From positions 1,934,793 to 1,998,792 of the forward strand of contig KL647312.1 in the NCBI GenBank assembly GCA_000727475.1: a stretch of 64,000 nt of DNA. The letters are read 5' to 3'. Below the pieces are notes generated by a model. That model made no database searches. It saw nothing but the letters and a program-made list of their open reading frames with translations, and was not told where the DNA came from. The stretch comes from Sarcocystis neurona. Its lineage: Eukaryota > Apicomplexa > Conoidasida > Eucoccidiorida > Sarcocystidae. The translations under genes and the position numbers were made by a program. This document shows positions 37,760 to 50,500 of this stretch, piece after piece; the first letter of the stretch is position 1, and each line of letters opens with the position of its first letter.

Positions 37760-40700
37760 CTTGTTGGTTTCTTTTTCGTGCTCCCTGTTTAATTCCTCCT
37801 CGTTTTGAATCGACGCCTCTGCGTCCTCCTCCCATGTCTACGTCTTTTTTTGACTTTTCCCCCCTTGTTTCTCCCTCCTCACCTTTCTTGGACCAGCAGG
37901 TTGCATCGTAAATATATACATCAGCATAATGAGTACGCACGGATGTATATAGATATATAAATCCATACATACATATGTATATGTAATATGTAGCCGTGTC
38001 CACACACACGTGTATCCACGCGCTGGCCACTCTTTACGAATAAAACTACACGAGGATAAAACTACGTGAACGTTTCTTATCTTCCGGTGCAAGTCAAGCG
38101 TTGTCGGGATAGAAAACAGTAACATTCCCCGAGGACCCCTGGTATTCCCTCAAGTGACATGCAACTGGATACCTTCTGCTGCCGGTGGAGGCGCGGCACA
38201 CAACTGCGGCGCCTCCTGTGCAGACGCACGAGAATAAAACGAGCTGTAATGATGCTTACTGAGTTCAGCGTGTTCCTGACGACCACTTTAAGCTCGCAAA
38301 AAGTAAAGAAAAGGCTTTTCTCCATTGCCGAAGGTGTCATCCCGGTACAATGGGTGTGCTCTCTCACCGCTAGCCGAGACAAGCTCTGCACGACGCTCCT
38401 GTCCAGCAGAAGAAGAGGACAACATTTAATAAAAAGACTTGTTCACTATTATCAGTTTTTTGCAGAAACCTCCTTTCCAACCAGTAATTCAGAGGTGCGA
38501 GTGATTTGTAGCGCTTTGTGCTTCGCAGGATCAAATGCGTGGTTATCGTGGAGGGCCCTGAAGAGGGGTGCGCCGCCGTTGTCTTGTAACATAAGCAACT
38601 CCCTCACCCGCGCTGCGCTGAAGCTCTCTTTGAAAAGTTCATTCGTTTCCTATATATATATATATATATGTGCATGCAATATAGAAGTGCACCTCCGCTA
38701 AATATCTAAGAGAAGAAGTCATAAAGAAATTTAACGTCCCCGTACGTGTGCGTGGAGTATTAGAAGGGGGGGAAGAGACGGGTACTGGTTTTTTCCGGCC
38801 ACTTCGGCGTTGCGTTGTAGTCACGCACACCACTTGTGTATGTATGTGTATCCGCAAATGTTAGTGACTCAACTTGACATGTCCTGTTGGACTCATCCCG
38901 GGAAAACGGCGCGTTCTAATGTGGTTTTCGTCACTGGTCGGGACGCCTTTCGAACTGCTCAGCGAAAAACGAAGGAGACACTGAGACAGGAAAAACTCTG
39001 CCTCAGCGGCTGCGTGAAGCAAGTGGTTTGCTCGTACGACTCTCCACCTGTGAAAAGAGATGCACGCATGTAGTCCACGAAGTTCCAGTCAACTGTAGTG
39101 GTGATGCTCCACCTGCCGTCGCAGGCACTGGAATACCGCAGTAGTGGTCTGCTGGAGGTCTGCCATATAATTGTGCATCTAACGCCTCGGTGTTTATGCC
39201 CGCCAAGTACCTGCTTCCAAGCAGAAGACAGACAGATTGATGGGAAGTCTGCAGTTACGGACAGGCGCAGAAATGTCAGCGCAGGGGAACGACGAAGTTT
39301 GGAACTGACGCAGCGAGCCGTGGTCACGGCAGCCGAAGAGAAAGACCCTTTCAGCTGCGTTTAAACCTCTACGGCGGTACAAGAAGGAGACGTTGAACGA
39401 ACAAATCCATCGCAGTAAGATCCACACAGGGTAAAAAAGACTCACACATCCATCTTTTCTTCTTCTGCCATGTACCCCAAAAGGTTCGCACCTCGCGAGG
39501 TCGGCACCGGGAGAGATGGGGAAGAGGGAGAGGTCTCGAACCGCCTGTTCTTTCTCCATAGCAGACTCCACTGGAGAAAACAACGAGAAATATTAATTGA
39601 GGAGGGTTGCGTGCAAAGAAGCCATCAAGACGCCCAACTCTTATTGGTGCAGCTTCCACCAGAAGAAGAAGACAGTGTAGGCTGTTGCAGTCAGCAGTCC
39701 TTAAAAGATAAAGACAGAAAGAGTCAATCTGCTACAAGGTCGCATTTATCAAAAGATATGAGACTGGTTTCTTCTCTGCGACATATTCGATAGCAACTTC
39801 TATGGAGAGAAAGGAGAAACAGAAGCTTTTTGAGTCGTAGCTGCAGCACCTGACATAGAGAAATTAAAACTTGGACCAGCGTATATAGAGCCTAACGGAG
39901 AAGAGCCTGGGCACACTCATATGTATACATGTACGCGGATAAACATGGCTCTCCTAAAAAATTATCTCTCTCTCTTACTACGTTTCTCTGTTTCGGTCTG
40001 TCTCTTTCTCTCTCTCTACGTGTCCGTCTTCGTCTATTACTGTACAGTCCTCTATATATGATAGCACGCACCCATAGGAAGTAACCTAGCACACCTATTC
40101 TCAGGAATTTAAAAGCAAATCAAACGACAAGATCTCTACGAAAAGCACTTCCACAAAAGGAAGAATAGGCTGAAATTGCAGAATATCTCTATATTCGAGA
40201 AATGCACACGACCTCTACTCCTGTCACTACGACTACTACTGCCAGTTCCCACTACTACTACTACTACTTTTCCGCCTCGTCCTGCGCACTTCGGTTGCTG
40301 GACACTTCCTCCTTTACTGTCACTCCTACTAATAGTAACACATACTACTACATCCTACTACTACTACTACTACTACCACTACTACTACTACTGTTACCAC
40401 TACGGAGCCTAGCAGACTGAGCACGAGTCTTGCCAGAAGATTCTTCTAGTCGCTTTTTCCCAAGTGGACACGACTGCAAGCTGGATCTTTGAATGACTGC
40501 CTCCATCGGTTATCTACCTACGTGTGTCTATTTGTCTATGTCTAAAATTATCTGCAATCTTCAGTGTACCTCTCTGCCTATCTCTCTCTTGGTCTTTCTC
40601 ACTGACTGTGTCTCTCGCGTTCTCTCTGTATGAGAGCTGTCTTTCGCTTCCCCTTAGCCTTGGGAAACCGTCCTTATTCACATACCTACGGACTTCTGCA

Positions 40701-41405
40701 AGAGAGGAGAGGAACAGGAAGAAAAAGGAGAAGAAGAAAAGACACTGTGTAGACCGGAGAACAGCTTCGACAGACAGGGAGAGAGAGAAAAAAAAAGGCC
40801 GGAAAAGAGGAAGAGGACGCTGTTGCTACTGCTGAAAATAAAGAGGTGGAGCAGAACAGGAACACGGAAGCCTGAGAGCGGACAACGAAGAAGTCTCGCA
40901 GGTGCTGCAGAATGTTTTCTCTGTAGATGAAGTACTCCTTCTGATGGGCGTGGAATGCAGCTTCCTTTCCAAAGTAGAACGTATGGAAGACAAAGGAGCA
41001 ATATGCACATATATATATAAAGGGGAAAACAATATATATACATATATATATATGTTTGCAGACGTACTATATGTATATGTACATATTCACATAGTCGTGG
41101 GACGTATACATCCCTACGCACGTACACAGAAATGCGGAGATCTATAACAGATGTGGCTGCTGCCTGAGAGTGAAAAACAAAGAGAAGGAGAAAGAAAGAC
41201 GTGCCGACAGCGAGTGAATTTTTTTTCAGTCAGGAGAGAGAGAGAGAAGAAGAAGTCGGACGTCTCTATCTGCTGGGGGAGGAACAACATCTGCAGGCCG
41301 TCGGTAGAGAAGTCAACGAACGTGTGTAACTGGTCGGGCGGTAGTAGGTGCATATCCTGCTCAAGCGTACGCAGCAGGTGAACACAGTAGTCACAGGCAC
41401 GTGAA
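37760..41405. other. Interval with no certain gene
   Basis: This should hold the 5' flank of the class IV enzyme gene and of RNase H2A, which diverge from here. The frame of the class IV enzyme stays open and Glu-rich for about 70 bases upstream of its ATG, then meets a stop. A 181-codon plus frame with an ATG lies at 38159-38701. Microsatellites occur at 37950, 38650 and 41020. Candidate minus-strand exons at 39.0-41.4 kb are listed separately. Confidence 0.4.
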
Positions 41406-41440
41406 ATGAGGACAAAGAATTTGCTTCTTTCGAGGACCGG
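39003..41440 (-). CDS. Possible multi-exon minus-strand gene, unidentified
   Basis: Four minus-strand stretches have natural protein composition and no repeats to keep them open. About 41440-41270 reads SKFFVLISRACDYCVHLL, then DQLHTFVDFSTDGLQMLFL. About 40985-40850 reads KEAAFHAHQKEYFIYREN, then ILQHLRDFFVV. About 39572-39500 follows a good acceptor (TTGTTTTCTCCAG) and reads VESAMEKEQAVRDLSLF. About 39210-39003 follows another good acceptor (CTTCTGCTTGGAAGCAG) and reads YLAGINTEALDAQLYGRP. I could not identify a family or pair donors with these acceptors. The first stretch overlaps the 5' end of RNase H2A on the other strand. Taken as one gene this is only a hypothesis. Confidence 0.25.
40226..40412. 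repeat. TAC trinucleotide repeat
   Basis: Imperfect (CTA/TAC)n in two blocks (40248-40270 and 40345-40395), separated by unique sequence. Intergenic. Confidence 0.85.
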
Positions 41441-41501
41441 CGGTGACGCAGGGACGGGGTCAAGGCCGGGCGCAGCGACCAGTTTGGCAGTGCAACGAGA
41501 G

Positions 41502-44500
41502 ATGGGCGAAGAAGTTCCTCGTTGGCTGCAGCAGAACGGCCTGCTGCAGCCGTTCACATATTTCCACTCGCCTCCGACCTGCAGCCACGCGGCCGTTCAC
41601 GTGGGTAGGAGCTCAAGAAAAAAGAAAAGAAGAAGAAGAAATTCAAGTTGCCTCAGCCTTCGGGCGCCGCCAGCCCACAGGCTTACAGCACCCTGGTGCA
41701 TTCTTATGAACGAAGTTGTCTATCTCCTCGCACAGGGTCGCGGCCGCCAACCTATGAAGTCACGCGGTACCTGGGAACGACACACATCCCAGGACAAATG
41801 TATAAATATAAATATGCGTATATACGTACGCACGCATACACGTATATGTAAAATGCATACGTAGACGCACGTATACATATACACATACATACACTCCTAC
41901 ATACATACAGGCACAGGTACACCCACACATATATACATAAGCATACACATATACATATATGTGTGAAATTGCTCCGTTTCCACTTCGTATATAGCCTCAC
42001 GTAGCGATCCGTCTAGCATTGTGTGTCTAGGTTGTGAGTCACAAACGCACATTCGTCAATCCGAGGACACGTCGATATACCAGGTCGTCGACGCACACAC
42101 ATATGCATATATATACATACACCCACATCCATACATATATATATATATGTCTCGATCTATCTACGCGGACGTGGAACACTTGTATCGCGTACCTGGTTTG
42201 TATTATCTGCGTGACACGAAAAAGACGAAATTCTCAGTCGCTCCACTTCTGCGCAGAGACATTGCTAGTGAAACAGATGAAGCGCGGTGTTACGTGCTGC
42301 GGCGTCATGCTGGCTAATTATCTCACTTTGGCTTTTACTTTGTCTCTCCAGACCTCTTCGTGAAAGTGCCAATATGCACCTCCGTCACCTTCTCTCTCTG
42401 TGTGCCTACTCACACATTTATATATATCAGCGTGTGTCTGAAAGAACTCGTCTAGTAGACGTGCAAAGAGAGTCGCGACGATGAGAACGTGTCGCCGTGT
42501 TTGTGGGCCCTTCTGTAGGCTCCTACATCACCGCTACAGCTGCATATGTATGTGCACATATCCATATATCCATATTTCCATATACATATATTCGTGTGTC
42601 CATATATACATCAATACACATATATAGCCATGCATCCGTATGTTCATGCATACGTATATCGATATGCACTAACATACAAAGGGACGTGTCTCAGGTGTAG
42701 CTGGCTTTGGGTTTTATCTGCCTCTTTATCTGTCTATAGATGAATACGCGTTTGCGGCTATCTAAATTTGTGCGTACAAATACTAGTATCTATCTGTACA
42801 TATATATATATATATATATGCGTATATCTTTAAGAATGAGATTGAGACTTAAACACACACACGGACACAAGACGTTGCCAACGTTGTCGCCATTTTGTCT
42901 ATCTCTCCACAACCGTCGTCTCGATTGATATTGAGATTGACACAACAGGTTGCCACTACATACGCAATGTATTATATATATATGTGTATATATATACATA
43001 TGTATACATATATATATATATATATATGTATGTGTATCGTTTCTATGAATCCTGAGATTGACAAAGCGACTTGGCAATGCACATATATATATGTATCTAT
43101 TAACACTGAGATTGACAAAGCGAGTTAAGATATACATACATACATACGTATATAGACAGATCTCTCTCTCTACATATATGTATAGGTATATGCGCATATC
43201 TGTGTATTTTGCGCAGACGTGTGCCTTCTTTTCCTTTCCGGTGAAGGCCCGCTGTTTTTTCTCCTTTTCTTTTCCTCGTTGGCGTTACCGTTTTGATTTT
43301 GTCAATCTTCTCCGTTTCTGTTTTCTTTCCTCTCTTCCTGTCTTTCTCTCTTTTCCTGTCTTTTCTTCACATGGTTCTCGTCTTCACATCCACCTTCCTG
43401 GCATTCTTCCCCCTTTCTTCTTTTGTCTTCGGCCTTCTCACCTGTTTCTCTTTTTCGTCTCGTCTTCGTTTACGCGTGAACGCCGCCTTTCCGTCTTCTC
43501 GCTTCTTTCTCTTCTTTTCTTCCCTGCCTTCTTCGATTCTCTCGCAGGCATCGATGAGGCGGGGAGAGGCTGCGTGCTGGGCGCGATGGTGTACGCCTGC
43601 TTTTTTTGTCCTGCCGCTCCTAATTCACCGGCAGCCAGGTTGTTCTCCTCTTTGAAAATTGACGGTGAGTCTGCCTCTCTTCTTCTTTTCCTTTCCCCGG
43701 TCTTCCCCCTGCACGCTTCCTCTCTTCTCGCGCTTCTTGACGCGTATTTGTCTTCATCCTCCCCTCTCTACGTCCCTGTCCCCCTGCGAAGGCTTTTTTT
43801 GCTTTCTCTTTTTCTCTGCTTTTCACCCTTCTCCCGCTGTCTTCTCTGCCGTGCCTCCGGCTGTCGCGACGACGCACGCTGCTTTCCCTCCTTCGCGTCC
43901 GCGCTCCGTCTCTTCTGCTTCGTTGCTTCTCCTCTCTTCTCCACAGAACGTCTTCTTGCTTCTGTGCGGGGTCTTTGGCTCGGGGTTTCGCGTAGCCATC
44001 TCCTTCGTAGTCCTTTTCTCCCCAACCCACTCGAACACTCTCTTCGCGGTCTGAGCCACTCATTCGATCCCTTCTCTTCTACACAGTTTGAAAGTCTGAA
44101 GTTCCCCTTTCCCTATACTATTTCAGCTACGCACGTAGCTGTACCATTATCTACCCTACAATATACATATGTGTCTCATGTAGACGTATAGAAATATATA
44201 TTGGCACGCACGTTTGTGTCGCCAGGTCTACAGCAGTTAAAATTCACATGTATATAGGTTTTTGTCTACAGTGTCAATCTCTCTATTATTAGATATATAC
44301 ATCTCTATACGTATATTCAAACCTACGAGAAACATATTTATTCTACGTACGCGTACGTAGCTGTACCCACCGTTGCACTGTCTATCTCTCTCTATATATA
44401 TACACATGTAAATATATGATACCTACGTTCATAATAATGTACATACATACATATGTATAGATGTGTACGTATCTCAGCAATTGATCTCTGCAAGAACGTA

Positions 44501-47500
44501 TATATATATGTATTTGAACGTCTAGTGAATTTATTTTCCTTTTTTCTTGTCCCGAGCTGTCGTACCTGTGCATTAGGGACGCCTATATGTGGATAAATGT
44601 AGATACGGATGACTATCTATATACTCACACCCTCTGACCATGTACACATGTATATGCCAGTATTGGCGCATACGTATCTATCTATCTATTTTCTGTGCCT
44701 GTATATATATATTCGTGCACATGTGTAAGACGAAGAAAAAGAGGTCAGAAAGACAATGAGGAGAAGTGGCCAATTTGCCTTTGATGTGGATGTTGCGGTC
44801 CAACACGAGGACTGACGCCACAATGTTGACGTAACGCCAATATTTCAGCAGCTGTGTGCTGTCTGCGATGGAACGCTTCTCTGCAACGCCGTCTTCCTTG
44901 GAAAGTGGAATTCTCCTACTTTTTCGAATCCTCCTTTTTCTCCTTCTTTGGTGGAAAGTGTCTTCCTCCTTCTTCTTCGGATCCTTCTTCCTTCTCTTTT
45001 TCTTCTTCTTGAGAAGCATGTTTCTCTCAATTCTTCGGAACCTTGTTCTCCCGTTTCTCCCCCTTTCTTCCTTCTCTTTTGCCTCTTCCTTTCCTTGGGC
45101 TAAATAGCGGCTTTAAGGCCGCGGAACAGCTGCCGTCAGAGATGAAAGGAACCGTATTTACTAGGCTGGAAGACCTACAGTATTGCCGTCGGGCTGCTTC
45201 TCCTCATCCCTGGGGATATGTCTCTCCTCTTCTGCATCGGCCCCTGTTTCTCGGGGTGCTTTTCTTCCCGCCTTTTCTCTCGTCTTTGCTAGAAACACGT
45301 GCTTCTGCGTCGCAGAGGCACAACCTGCCTGCGCTGCCCCCAGGGAAGCTCACGCTGTGATTCACGCATCAGATAGCCCCCTTCCACCGCCTTTTTGCCG
45401 ATGCAAATTTTCCTCTTCTGTTCTCCTGTCGGCGCGTCCACCACACGAGGCGGCACTTGTTTTTCTCCTTCTTCGGTTTTTTCTCCTCTGCAGACTCGAA
45501 GCGGCTGAAGGACACACAGCGAGAGAAAACGTATGCTGAACTCGCGTCGCACGCAGACCTCTTCGGGTACCTCCGCACACACGCAGATTTGTTTCTCCGT
45601 CCATTTTTTCAGCGACGATAGTCTTCTCAAGTGAATCTTCAACATACCCGGAAAAGCATCAAAAAGAACGGAACTGAGGCCACCTACACATACGCGTGCA
45701 TATATTAGTGATTCTCCTTTTTCTCTTCCGAGAAGTCATTTCTTCGCCTTCGCGTTCTCCCTCCCCCATATACATACGTCCCTCTCTCTAGACATACATC
45801 AACCATCGCTGTACGCGCGTACACACGTGTAGGTGTCGTAGTCGCAATGGGAGTAGCAGCACCGGGCACACGTACAGAGACCTACCTATATACGTATATA
45901 TATATATTTCTCATCTTTGTTTGCCTTCTGTTGTCGGCGTGCTCGTCGTTTTGCGGGAAATATGTAGTGGACGTACATACAGCGGAAACTTTACATCTGC
46001 ATGTATAAATATGTGTAGGTGCGCGCGCTGTAGCGTAAAAAGAAGTGAATTGTCGTCTCTCCTCCACCAGAGGCTTGTGTGAAAGGAAAAGACGACGGCC
46101 GGTCAGGAGAGTACTTTTCCTCCTGTACGAATCTTTTTCACTCTTCTCTCTGCAGAGAGGCAGGCGGCGCTTGCAACGGGTCACTCGCTTCGACGTATCC
46201 TGTGTGGGTGTGTGGGGTGTACGTACAGCTGGGGAGTACACGCTGTCGGTCCAGAAGAAATTTCGGCCAAAATGCTACGAAAGTAAGTTTTTCGGCACAA
46301 GGAGGACATTTGCAGGGGGAAACACGGGCGCCCGGCGAAGCTGCGTCTGCTGGTGGCGTCTCCTTTCCTGTTTTCTTCCACTTCCTTCTCTCCGTTTCCT
46401 CATCAGTTGTTCAACCCCTCCATCCGTCCCTCCATACATATGTACATATGGAAATATATCACAGTCTCTCTCTCCATACATATATATATATATATATATG
46501 CAGACATATATGTATAAGTATCCGTATAGATATACACGTACATGTGAACATCTCTGTATAGACATATACGCATGTGCCTCTGCATGTGGGTAGCACGTAT
46601 GTATACGTATATATATATATATATACATGTACGTACATTGATTTACCTATGAGTTTGCTGGGATGTCTGTGTGCAGATACGATATATATACGAATCTATA
46701 TATATACACCCAAATGCGCATATGTCCTTCTTTGTTTAAAGAGAACGAAGAAGTCTAAGCGGGGGGGAGGAGTACCACGGCGGTAGTTTGAGGCATCTGA
46801 ACGACTTTCCACTATACAAAATGCTACAGATCGATTTTCTATGATTGTACAAGCAGATCCTTGTGTATATATGCACACGTATATAGACATACCTACGCCT
46901 TTATATCTGCAAGCGCGTACATATATATATATATATATATATGTGAATGAGTTTACCTATTCTATATCGGACATGTAGTCTATATATATACACGCGTATG
47001 TCTGTATATATACATATATATACACGTCGGACAACTAATATATACATATATAAATGTGCATGTAAGTATGTATATCGGACAACTATTAAGTACACACGTG
47101 TATGGCCGTATCTACGCCATAATATCTGCAAGTGTATGTATGTATATAGGTGAATGGGTTTAAAACTTTATATCGGACAAATACTGTATATGTAGATATA
47201 TAGGCCTACGTATATGTATATATATGTAAGCGTATATATGCCCGACTACAACTGTGTATACATGTATATATACACAGAGAGAGAGAGAGTTACGCACTTT
47301 ATAAAGATGTACATATGCATATGTATATGCAGTTAGGGGCTGTGTGTATCTGTATATGTATACACGCTCATTCGCCATATATATATATACATATATATAG
47401 TTATGTGCGCCATACGTATATGTACATGTATACATGATATATGTATTTATACGGAGAGAAAAAGAGCTTCGCGCACTATACGGACATATGCATACATGTG

Positions 47501-50500
47501 CCTACACAGTTACGGACAACATATATGTATATGTATCTATATATGTGCAGTGTTGCGCCACATATATACATATGTACATATGTAGTCATTTCGTGCAGGT
47601 ACGGGTAGAGAAGAAGAGTTGCATAAGCCCCATATATATATATATAGTTTTGTGCACCACACCTATATCTACACGTATACATGTATATATATACATATAT
47701 ACACGTATATATACATATATATATATATATGATATATGCATTGATACGGAGCGAGAGAGAGAGCATTACGCGTTATATGAACATATACCTACATATGTAC
47801 ATGTAGCTGTCAACACAATATATATATATGTATATATGTGCAGTGCTCCGCCATATATATGTATATGCAGGTGTTGCGTGCAGGTACGGGTAGAGAAAAA
47901 GCGGTGCATAAGCGAAGAGGTGTTCGTGTGTGTAGGTCGGCTTATATGCGAGCAAGAATATAGAAAAGAAGAGAAACAGCGAGGGGCACCGCTGTAGCTA
48001 TCTCTCTGAATATAAATTGATGCAGTGAAAATGTATGTAGGTGCTTCTACGTAGTAGACAACACATCTGTGGATAGTATGTCTATGTGTACAGATGCCTG
48101 CACGAGCAGCAGCTTGGACTTAGCGTATTACTGAGACTCTTGTTCCTTTCTCTTTATCTTGGGCCACTCTCCTCCCGGATCTGAGGCCAATACGTGCAGC
48201 GACAACAGCAGCCCAGGATGAAAGGGGAAGAGAAGAACCATTTTAAAAGTAGCTCTGAGACACAGCACTGCTCTGTTCGGCTGCCGTTGATGTTCTCTTT
48301 CCTGCCATTGCTGCTGCGTCTCTGCCGTTGCTACTGCTGGTGCGCGTCTGCCACCGCGCTCCTGCCGCTTATTATCTGCTACTGCTGCTGCCTCTATTCT
48401 TCTCTGCCGCTGCTGCTGCTGCGCTGCCCCACTGCTGCTGCCGTTGATCTGCCACGGCTGCTGCCGTTGATCTGCCACTGCTGCTGCTGCGCTGCCCCGC
48501 TGCTGCTGCGCTGCCTCACTGCTGCTGCGCTGCCTCACTGCTGCTGCGCTGCCTCACTGCTGCTGCGCTGCCCCGCTGCCGGTGCGCTGCCCCACTGCTG
48601 CTGCGCCGCCCTGCTGCCGCTGCGCTGCCCACTGCTGCTGCGCTGCCCCGCTGCCGCCTCCGTTTGTTATCAGCTACTGCTGCTGCTGTTCCTGCCTTTT
48701 TGCTACTGCTTCTGCAGGCAGAAATACAGCTTGAATGAAATTGCCTTTGATTCGACGGTGTCTCTGCTTTCTCGTGTCACCAGCAGCTGCAGCAACGTCC
48801 AAGAGGTACGCGCCCTTCCTCATTTGTTGCTGCTGCTGCTGCGCTTCTGCTGCTGCTGCTGTTGCGTCAACGGTTGCTGCCGCTTTTGCGTCAGCGGGTG
48901 CTGTTTCTGTTGCTGCTGTTCCTTCTCCTCCGCTTGCCTTTCCTGCTGCTGCTGTTGCTGCTGTTTTACCTGCTGCCACTTCTGCTGCTCCTGAGGTACT
49001 CAAGCGCCCACTCCTGCATACAGTGCTGCTGCTTTTCTGTCTTCAAAGGCAGCTACCGTAACGACACAAGTCGCTGCGCGGCTCTGGCTGGTGCTGCTGT
49101 TTCTGCTGCTGCGTGCGGTGCACTGACTCCTGCTTCCCTCCTGCTGTCTCTGCTGCAGCTGCTGCAGCTTTTGCGACTGTCGCTGCTGTTTCTTCCATGC
49201 TGCTGTCGCTTCTGTTGGTAGAAGAGCTCTCGCTTCTCCTTTTTCCCTCCTGTTTCTTCTTTTCTCTCTCCTCATCTTATTCTTCAGCCACCACGGCTAC
49301 AGCAGCTGCTGCTGCTCCACCTCTGCTGCGGGACCTTCAACTGTTTCCGCTGCTGTTGCTGCATCCGCTGCTGCTGCTCTTGTGACTTCGCCTCTGGTAC
49401 TTCCGCTGTCCCACCTGCTACTGCTGCGGCTGTCTCTGTTGCTGCTGCTTTGCTCTGCCGCCACTGCCGTTGCTCTGCTGCTGCCGTCGCTGCTGAGTTG
49501 CTCTGGCGTGCACATACCCACCCATGTATACGCATCCCTCTCTCTCTCTGTCTATATATATATGCACATGTATATATATATATATATACATCGACAGTGA
49601 GAAAGAAAGAGAAGGAGAGACAGATACGTCTGCGTGTCCATACGCCTCTCTCTACGTATACCTGTGCCTCCACGTATATGCGTATATATGTATATGTCTG
49701 TGCACATATCTACATGTGTATAGAGATTCACGTCCATCAAATACGTATACTGACAGTAAAATATGTATGTGTGGACGTCCGCAGACCTCTCTGTGCCTCC
49801 ATTTACATGTGCGTATATATGGAAGAATCTACTCATGTACGAATGTATACTATACATGTAGGCGTCGACGTATTTATACTCGTCCGTCTTTGTTTGAATC
49901 TGCTGCGTAGGCGATAAAGAGCTAGTGTGTAGACGGTGGTGACTCGAGGAGTGCTGCTCAAGAGGAATGCACGTCCCGCGTGAGACCCTGCCTTCTTCTT
50001 TGCGTTGTTCCCCACGTATTTCCAACCCCCTTCGCATGCGTGTCTCTGCGCAGCTCTTCCTCTTTTCTTCCCTTTCTCTGTCTTTGTTGCTGGCGATTCA
50101 TCCAGGCGGGACTTCCTCAGGCCTGTCTGTGTGTCTCTGTGCGAGTTACTGCTGCTGCGCTCCCTGCGTGAACCGGCGGCCGCCCTTTCTGCTGCTGCGC
50201 CGCGGGCTGTTCGCAGGTCTTCGTGGATACGGTAGGCAACGCAGCGGCGTATCAGGCGAAGCTCCACAAGATTTTCCCTTCCTTGAAGATTACGGTACGA
50301 AGAGCGTCTTCTCTTTCTTGCCGCAGTGCGACCAGCTAGAAGCCTGTCTGTAGACCCTCTCGCCCTTTCTCTCTGCGATGGACGTTTAAACAGAGGCGCA
50401 AGCGTCGCCGAAAAGGGACGTCCTGCGTCCCCTTCCGCTCCACCCACTCAGTGGACTTCATCTGCGCCGCGACGAGGAAAGCACCGAGTGCCTACTTTTC

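Noticed and set aside
42163..42317. Plus-strand stretch reading YADVEHLYRVPGLYYLRDT, natural in composition
   Set aside because: It lies in RNase H2A intron 1 and ends in a stop. Exons 1 and 2 join exactly to give HVGIDEAGRG without it. It could be an alternative exon, but nothing supports that.
43620..44063. Minus-strand Arg/Glu-rich frames
   Set aside because: Complement of the pyrimidine tract next to RNase H2A exon 2.
45105..45215. Plus-strand stretch reading GFKAAEQLPSEMKGTVF between RNase H2A exons 2 and 3
   Set aside because: RNase H2A exons 2 and 3 complete the DSK motif across their junction, so an exon here would break it.
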